A stretch of DNA of 6,929 bases, taken from Deltaproteobacteria bacterium. GTDB lineage: Bacteria > Myxococcota > Myxococcia > Myxococcales > 40CM-4-68-19. Under the pieces are notes generated by a model. The model did no database searches, had not been told where the DNA came from, and worked only from the letters and a program-made list of their open reading frames with translations. The translations under genes were made by a program, and so were the position numbers. Within the stretch, counting starts at the first letter, position 1. Each line of letters opens with the position of its first letter. Shown here one piece after another: positions 1-4,700 of this stretch. Where the stretch lies: contig JAFEBC010001016.1 in NCBI GenBank assembly GCA_018266095.1, positions 1 through 6,929 on the forward strand, read 5' to 3'.

Positions 1-2
1 CG

Positions 3-110
3 CGGCCCCACCAGCCCGGCGCCCGGGCCCCGCAGTCCGCCCCCTGGGGCGTCATGAGCCGCCGCCACCCCCCCGCCTCCGGCGTGCGGCGGACGCCCAA
101 GTACCAGTAG
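3..110 (+). CDS. Possible 3' end of an upstream gene (unrecognised)
   Basis: This frame is open from the left edge of the window to a TAG at 108-110 and ends in the residues RRTPKYQ. The readable 35 residues are rich in Pro and Arg and match nothing I recognise. A terminator-like hairpin begins 28 bases after the stop, which is the main reason to think a plus-strand gene ends here. The other two plus-strand frames also stay open for part of this stretch, stopping at 55-57 and 125-127, so the choice of frame is weak. GC-rich DNA opens frames easily by chance. Confidence 0.22.
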   Translation, partial: RPHQPGARAPQSAPWGVMSRRHPPASGVRRTPKYQ

Positions 111-137
111 CCACAAGACAAACCTGAAGGAAAACCG

Positions 138-169
138 CGGGGCGTGCTTCCGAAAAGGAGCGCGCCCCG
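138..169 (+). terminator. Terminator-like GC-rich hairpin
   Basis: Bases 138-151 pair with 157-169. The stem is CGGGGCG/CGCCCCG, continued by one G-T wobble, GCT/AGC and CC/GG, with a single bulged T at 149 and a GAAAA loop. A TGTGCTTTCT stretch follows, which is only modestly T-rich, and a short A-run (131-134) precedes the stem. It fits an intrinsic terminator for a gene ending upstream. It also isolates the long downstream gene from upstream transcription. The weak T-tract lowers certainty. Confidence 0.5.
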
Positions 170-185
170 TGTGCTTTCTGGCTCC

Positions 186-269
186 AAAATCGTGTGAGAC
201 CTCCGCGCGAAAATCGTGTGAGACCTCCCCCAAGCGTCTGAGACCTGCCTGCGAAATCCTCTGAGACCT
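186..269. repeat. Four-copy GAGACCT repeat cluster
   Basis: The heptamer GAGACCT occurs at 196-202, 220-226, 240-246 and 263-269, giving steps of 24, 20 and 23 bases. The first two copies lie in identical 19-base units (186-204 and 210-228, AAAATCGTGTGAGACCTCC). The third and fourth share TCTGAGACCTG, and the fourth is preceded by AAATC. About two helical turns between copies suggests protein-binding sites on one face of the DNA. Such clusters occur at the ends of some transposons (IS21-like, Tn7-like) and as regulator-binding arrays. No transposase gene is visible, so the role is open. Confidence 0.6.
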
Positions 270-393
270 GAAATCGGCCTGATCCCCCCGCTCGGCCACG
301 TCTCTTGCCTGGACCCACCCCGGATCCACCGGCGCTGCTTCCGCCCCAAGTGTTGCCCCTCCGAACATGTCGTGCTCTCAACTCGTGCCCCCA

Positions 394-607
394 GCGGGCC
401 GGGGCCTGGGGTAGACCCCCAGCGTAGTTGCGCAGGAGGCGCTTTAAGCGTCGGGCACCCTGTGGCACCCTCCGGACGCGTTCCGCCCTGGACGCCGTCG
501 GCAGCCGACGACTGGGGTTGACGACGCGGCGCAGCCGCCACCGAATGGGGGCACACTCGGTGGGGCACTGTCCGAGCGCTGGGGGTCTACCCCGGGTCGC
601 GGCCCGC
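394..607. repeat. Long inverted repeat pair, MITE-like
   Basis: The left arm at 394-424 and the right arm at 577-607 are reverse complements at 28 of 31 positions. The inner 17 bases (GGGGTAGACCCCCAGCG) are identical. Outer end to outer end is 214 bases with 152 bases between the arms. Each arm also carries its own near-palindrome, GGGG-TAGA-CCCC. The layout resembles a small non-autonomous inverted-repeat element or a large regulatory cruciform. No flanking target-site duplication was found, which weakens the mobile-element reading. Confidence 0.5.
496..510. promoter_or_regulatory. Perfect 7-1-7 dyad, possible operator
   Basis: CGTCGGC and GCCGACG flank a single central A, making a perfect inverted repeat. 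It lies near the middle of the larger inverted-repeat region and about 195 bases upstream of the closest promoter motif to the main gene. The size and symmetry suit a dimeric regulator. In GC-rich DNA such dyads also arise by chance, so this is only a candidate. Confidence 0.25.
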
Positions 608-643
608 GGTCAGCCACCGTCGTTTCCTTTAGCAACAACAGCA

Positions 644-652
644 TGTTAGACT
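644..652 (+). promoter_or_regulatory. Extended -10 promoter motif, upstream copy
   Basis: TGT-TAGACT matches the extended -10 pattern TGnTATAAT with four of six hexamer bases. The region just upstream (618-643) is unusually A/T-rich for this window. No good -35 hexamer sits at the normal distance. The same TGnTAGACT motif recurs 58 bases downstream, so the two may be tandem promoters for the long gene. Confidence 0.35.
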
Positions 653-701
653 AGCCATCCGCGAAGCAGAAACAGCGACGTGGATCCGCCCCCCCGAAAT
701 C

Positions 702-710
702 TGCTAGACT
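702..710 (+). promoter_or_regulatory. Extended -10 promoter motif, proximal copy
   Basis: TGC-TAGACT again fits TGnTATAAT with four of six hexamer bases. A weak TGGATC lies at 681-686 with an 18-base spacer. Transcription would begin near 717, giving a leader of about 50 bases before the GTG at 769. This is the better placed of the two candidates. Confidence 0.42.
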
Positions 711-757
711 GTCGAGGCCCGAAAATCCACCTGTGTCTCCGTTTGGTGGCCGGGCGC

Positions 758-761
758 GAGG
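758..761 (+). promoter_or_regulatory. Ribosome-binding site (GAGG) for GTG 769
   Basis: GAGG at 758-761 ends seven bases before GTG 769, a normal spacing. The alternative in-frame GTG at 733 has its nearest GAGG at 714-717, fifteen bases away. This site therefore favours the 769 start. Confidence 0.5.
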
Positions 762-768
762 TGCGCGC

Positions 769-1770
769 GTGTCGACTGATCCACGACTGATCCCCGAGTG
801 CAAAGTCAGCCTCGAGGGCACCGATCTCGAGTCCGAGAAGGATGCCGCCCTGGTGCGCGTCGATGTCGACCTCGACGTCGACCTCTTCGGCGCCGCCACG
901 CTCATCTTCAACGACCCCAAGCTCAAGCTGCTCAACGGCACCGACTTCCAGCCGGGCACCGCCGTCGCCATCAAGATCGGCTACGCCTCCACGCTCACCA
1001 CCGTCTTCGAGGGCGAGGTCGTCGCCATCGAGCCGCAGTTCCGCCGCGACATCCCCGTCACCCTGCGCGTCATCTGCCTCGAGTCCATGCACCGGCTCGC
1101 GCTGGCCACGATGACCCGCTCGTACCAGAACGTCGACGACAAGGAAGTCGTCACCAAGATCGCGCAGGAGAACGGGCTCTCCGCGGACGCGCCGGCCGGC
1201 ACCAAGGAGCACATCCTCCAGTCGAACACCACCGACGCGATGTTCCTGCGCCGCCTCGCGCAGAAGCAGGGCTACCACCTGCGCATCGAGGGCAAGAAGC
1301 TCGTCATGGGGCCCCCTCCGGAGGGCAACGACATCACCGTGAAGCCGGGCGACGGCCTGCGGCGCATGAAGGTCAAGCTCAAGGCCGGCGGCCAGGTCGG
1401 CGAGGTCGCGGTCGTCGGCTACGATCCGAAGACCAAGGAGAGCTTCACCGGCAAGGACAAGGGCTCGGGCGAAGTCGCCGCGGGCGCCAAGGACTTCGGC
1501 AAGGGCACCACCATCACGTTCGCGGGCGCAGAGGTCGCGCCGCCCGACATGGCCACGGCCGAGAAGATGGCCAAGGGCCGCATGCGCAAGCTCGCCGAAG
1601 GCTTCGTGCAGGCCACGCTCGATCACGTGGGCAACGCGCAGTTCGTGCCCGGCGCCAACATCACGTTCGAGAAGATGGGCCCCAAGCTCGACGGCGCGTA
1701 CCGCATCGAGAAGGCCCGTCACCTCTGGTCCAAGAACGGCTACCACACGCAGTTCAAGGTGGTGAAGCAG
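769..1770 (+). other. gp27-like late control D hub domain (residues 1-334)
   Basis: Family-typical landmarks appear in order: a beta-rich N-terminus with LFGAATLIFND (about 39-49); VFEGEVVAIEP (79-89), the usual 'F-x-G-x-V' strand; VVTKIAQENGLSA (127-139), the helical insert; LQSNTTDAMFLRRLAQKQGY (150-169), matching the family's 'Q-x-N-x-T-D-x-x-F-L-x-x-x-A-x-x-x-G-Y'; GQVGEVAVVGYDPKTK (208-223), close to the 'V-x-G-W-D-P-x-T-K' of Afp8/Pvc8-type hubs; and FVPGANI plus GAYRIEKARHLW and GYHTQFKVVK near the end (292-333), the terminal strands. These are matches from memory of the family, not a computed alignment. The domain looks complete and undamaged. Confidence 0.85.
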
Positions 1771-4700
1771 GCCAAGCAGTCCTCGCCGCTCAAGGATCTG
1801 AACAAGGGCCTCAAGGCGCTCGAGGAGGCCAAGGAGAAGGCCAAGGACATCGCCGACAAGATCAAGGCGGCGGCGTCGTGGGGCCTCAAGGCCGCGCGGG
1901 AAGCGGCCCAGCGCGCCGAGCAGGCCGTGTCGCAGGCCAAGGACGCGGTCGCGCGCGTGAAGGAAGGCCTGCAGAAGGTCAAGGACGGCGCGACCGAAGC
2001 GGGCCAGAAGATCCTCGAGGCCGCCAAGGCGCAGATCGAGTCCGTCAAGCAGTACGTCGAGCGCGGCGTGGCCAAGGTGGCCGAGGCTGTCTCGGAGGCG
2101 AGCCAGGCCACGCAGGAGACGGCGAAGACCGCTCTCGAGGCCGCGCGCGAGGCTGCTGACAAGGCCGTGGCCACCGCGCAGAACATGGCGCAGCACGCGC
2201 AGGACTCGTTCGACGCCGTGAAGGCCGCGGTGCAGGACGCGGTCACCACCGCGGTCGATGGCGTCGAGGACAAGCTCTCCGCGGGCGTCGAGACGCTCAA
2301 GAAGACGCTGATGACCGCCGCCGACACCGTCATCAAGATCGGCGAGGCCGGCGCCAAGATGGCCGAGGCCGCCATCGAGAGCGGCAAGAAGGCCGTCGAG
2401 ATGTGCGCCAAGAGCGCGGCCGCCATGGCCAAGCCGCTCATCGGCGCGCTCGGCAGCGTGGTCGACAAGCTCGTCGACGCCGCCAAGACCTCCAGCCAGG
2501 GCGCGATGACGGCGCTGCAGTCGGCCATCGGCGCCGGCGCGCAGCACGCGCTCGAGTTCGCCAAGAACGCGGTCTCCAAGGCGCAGGACTCGATCAAGAA
2601 GGCCACCGACGCGGTCAAGAACGCGGCGGAGACCATCAAGAAGAACGTGGGCGACAAGCTCATGGGCTTCGTGACGCAGGCCAAGGGCTTCATCGACAAG
2701 GCCAAGAACACCGTCGGCCAGTTCAAGGCCAAGTTCGACGAGTACAAGAAGAAGATCACCGACGCGATCGACAAGTACGGCGGGAAGTGGATCAAGGCTG
2801 GCCTCTACCTCAAGGAGCACGGCGAGAAGGCCTACAACGCGGGCAAGGCCGTCTTCGACGGCTGCAAGGACGCGATCTCGCTCTGCAAGGACAAGAAGTG
2901 GGACGAGGCCCAGAAGAAGGTCGACCCGCTCAAGGCCAAGTTCGAGGAGGCCAAGAGCGAGGCCGAGCTCTGCTACGCCAAGCTCGAAGAGGTCGTGAAC
3001 GATCTGCCTGAGTCGGTGAAGTCCACGCTCAAGAGCATCGTCGACCGCGTGAAGACCATGCTCGCGTCGAGCGATTCGACGCTCGGCAAGACCATCCAGG
3101 CCATCCTCGCCAAGGTCGGCCAGATCGCGCAGAAGGCCAAGGAGGCCTACGAGAAGGGCAAGGCCATCTACGACAAGGCCAAGGCCGAGTACGACAAGTA
3201 CAAGGTCTACTTCGAGCAGCTCAAAGAGTTCTACACGGCCGCGAAGGAAGCCAAGGAGCTCGGCGAGAAGGCGTGGAACGAGGGCAAGGCCGCCGTCGCC
3301 AAGTGCAAGGACGCGCTCGACAAGGTCAAGAAGAAGGACATCGAAGGCGCCAAGAAGGACGGCGAGGACGCCAAGACGCAGTTCGAGGCGGCCAAGACCG
3401 ACGCCGAGGCTTGCTACAAGAAGGCCGAGGAGGCCTACGAGAAGCTGCCCGAGCCGGTGAAGAACGCGCTGCAGATGCTCGTCGACAAACTCAAGGGCCT
3501 GATGTCGGGCGGCGACGGCACGCTGTCGAAGACGCTCGCGGCCATCGAGCAGAAGATCGGCGAGTGGGGCCAGAAGGCCAAGGAACTGGCCGACAAGGTG
3601 AAGGAGAAGGTCACCGAGTACAAGGCCAAGTACGACGAGTACAAGAAGGACTTCGACAAGATCAAGACGGTCATCGAGGACGCCAAGGCCGCGAAGGACA
3701 AGGGCCAGGAGGCGTACGAGAAGGGCAAGGCCTGCTTCGAGAAGGTGAAGACGGGCCTGCAACAGCTCAAGGACCGCAAGCTCGACGACGCGAAGAAGAC
3801 GGCAGACGAGGCGAAGGCGCTCTTCGAGGAGGCGAAGACCGCCGCCGAGGAGTGCTACGCCAAGGCGCAAGAGGCCATCGACAACGTCCCCGACGACGTC
3901 AAGCGCGTCATCCAGACCATCGTCGACAAGGTGAAGGCGCTCATCCCCCAAAGCTCAGACGGCGGCGACTCGCCCTTCGGCAAGTTCCTGAAGGAGATCG
4001 AGAAGGGCATCGGCCAAGCCGCCGACGAGTGCAAGAAGCTCGCGGAGAAGGCCAAGGACACCTTCGACAAGGCCAAGGCCAAGTACGACGAGCTGAAGAA
4101 GGACTTCGACAAGGTCAAGGAGTTCATCCAGCACGCCAAGGAAGCCAAGGACCACGGCGAGAAGGCGTACCAGAAGGGCAAGGAGACGTTCGACAACTGC
4201 AAGTCCGCGCTCGACAAGCTCAAGAAGCGCGACCTCGACGGGGCCAAGGCCGACGGCGAGAAGGCGCAGGCGTCGTTCAAGGAAGCGCAGGATGAGGGCG
4301 AGGCGTGCGTCAAGGCCGCCGAGGCCGCGTACGATTCGATTCCGCAGAGCGTGAAGGACGCGCTCAAGGCCATCGTCGACCGCATCAAGGAGATGTTGCC
4401 CAAGGGGCAGAGCACGCTCTCCAAGACGCTCGAGGAGCTCGGCCGCAAGATCGGCGACTTCGCCAAGAAGGCCATCGAGTTCGGCGAGAAGGTCAAGGCC
4501 AAGGTCGACGAGGCCAAGAAGTTCTACGAGGACCACAAGGCCGACATCGAGAAGCTGAAGGACGCCGTCGAGGCGGGCAAGGACGCCTACGAGCACGGCA
4601 AGAAGACGCTCGACCTCGTGAAGGAGATCGCGCCCAAGATCAAGGAGGCCGCGCAGCTCGCGTTCGACAAGAAGTGGAGCGAGGCGCAGAAGGCCGCCGA

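Larger units (their letters stand above)
270..643. other. Intergenic stretch without a supportable gene
   Basis: No reading frame here has convincing start signals or protein-like composition. Translations are Arg/Pro/Gly-rich, as expected from random GC-rich DNA. What it does hold is a long inverted repeat (listed separately), a perfect dyad at 496-510, a small dyad CGCTT-T-AAGCG at 440-450, and a short direct repeat GGCACCCT at 454-461 and 464-471. No tRNA or rRNA segment was recognised. Confidence 0.6.

Noticed and set aside
186..269. CRISPR array
   Set aside because: The shared core is only 7-19 bases and the intervals are 13-17 bases between heptamers, far too short and irregular for CRISPR repeats and spacers.
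52..468. Minus-strand frame of 138 codons
   Set aside because: It crosses the terminator hairpin and the GAGACCT cluster, and part of it is just the translated repeat. There is no family resemblance.
428..649. Small plus-strand frame of 73 codons
   Set aside because: It starts with TTG without a good ribosome-binding site, is Arg-rich, and overlaps the inverted repeat. Nothing supports translation.
733..735. Alternative in-frame GTG start, 12 codons upstream
   Set aside because: The added residues do not belong to the hub family and the nearest GAGG is fifteen bases away. GTG 769 has GAGG at seven bases.
646..3951. Very long minus-strand open frame, 1101 codons, Leu/Arg/Asp-rich
   Set aside because: It lies antisense to the real gene. 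Its composition follows from reverse-reading GCC, GAG, AAG and GTC codons, and it lacks any recognisable domain. A similar antisense frame at 3955-5997 has the same cause.
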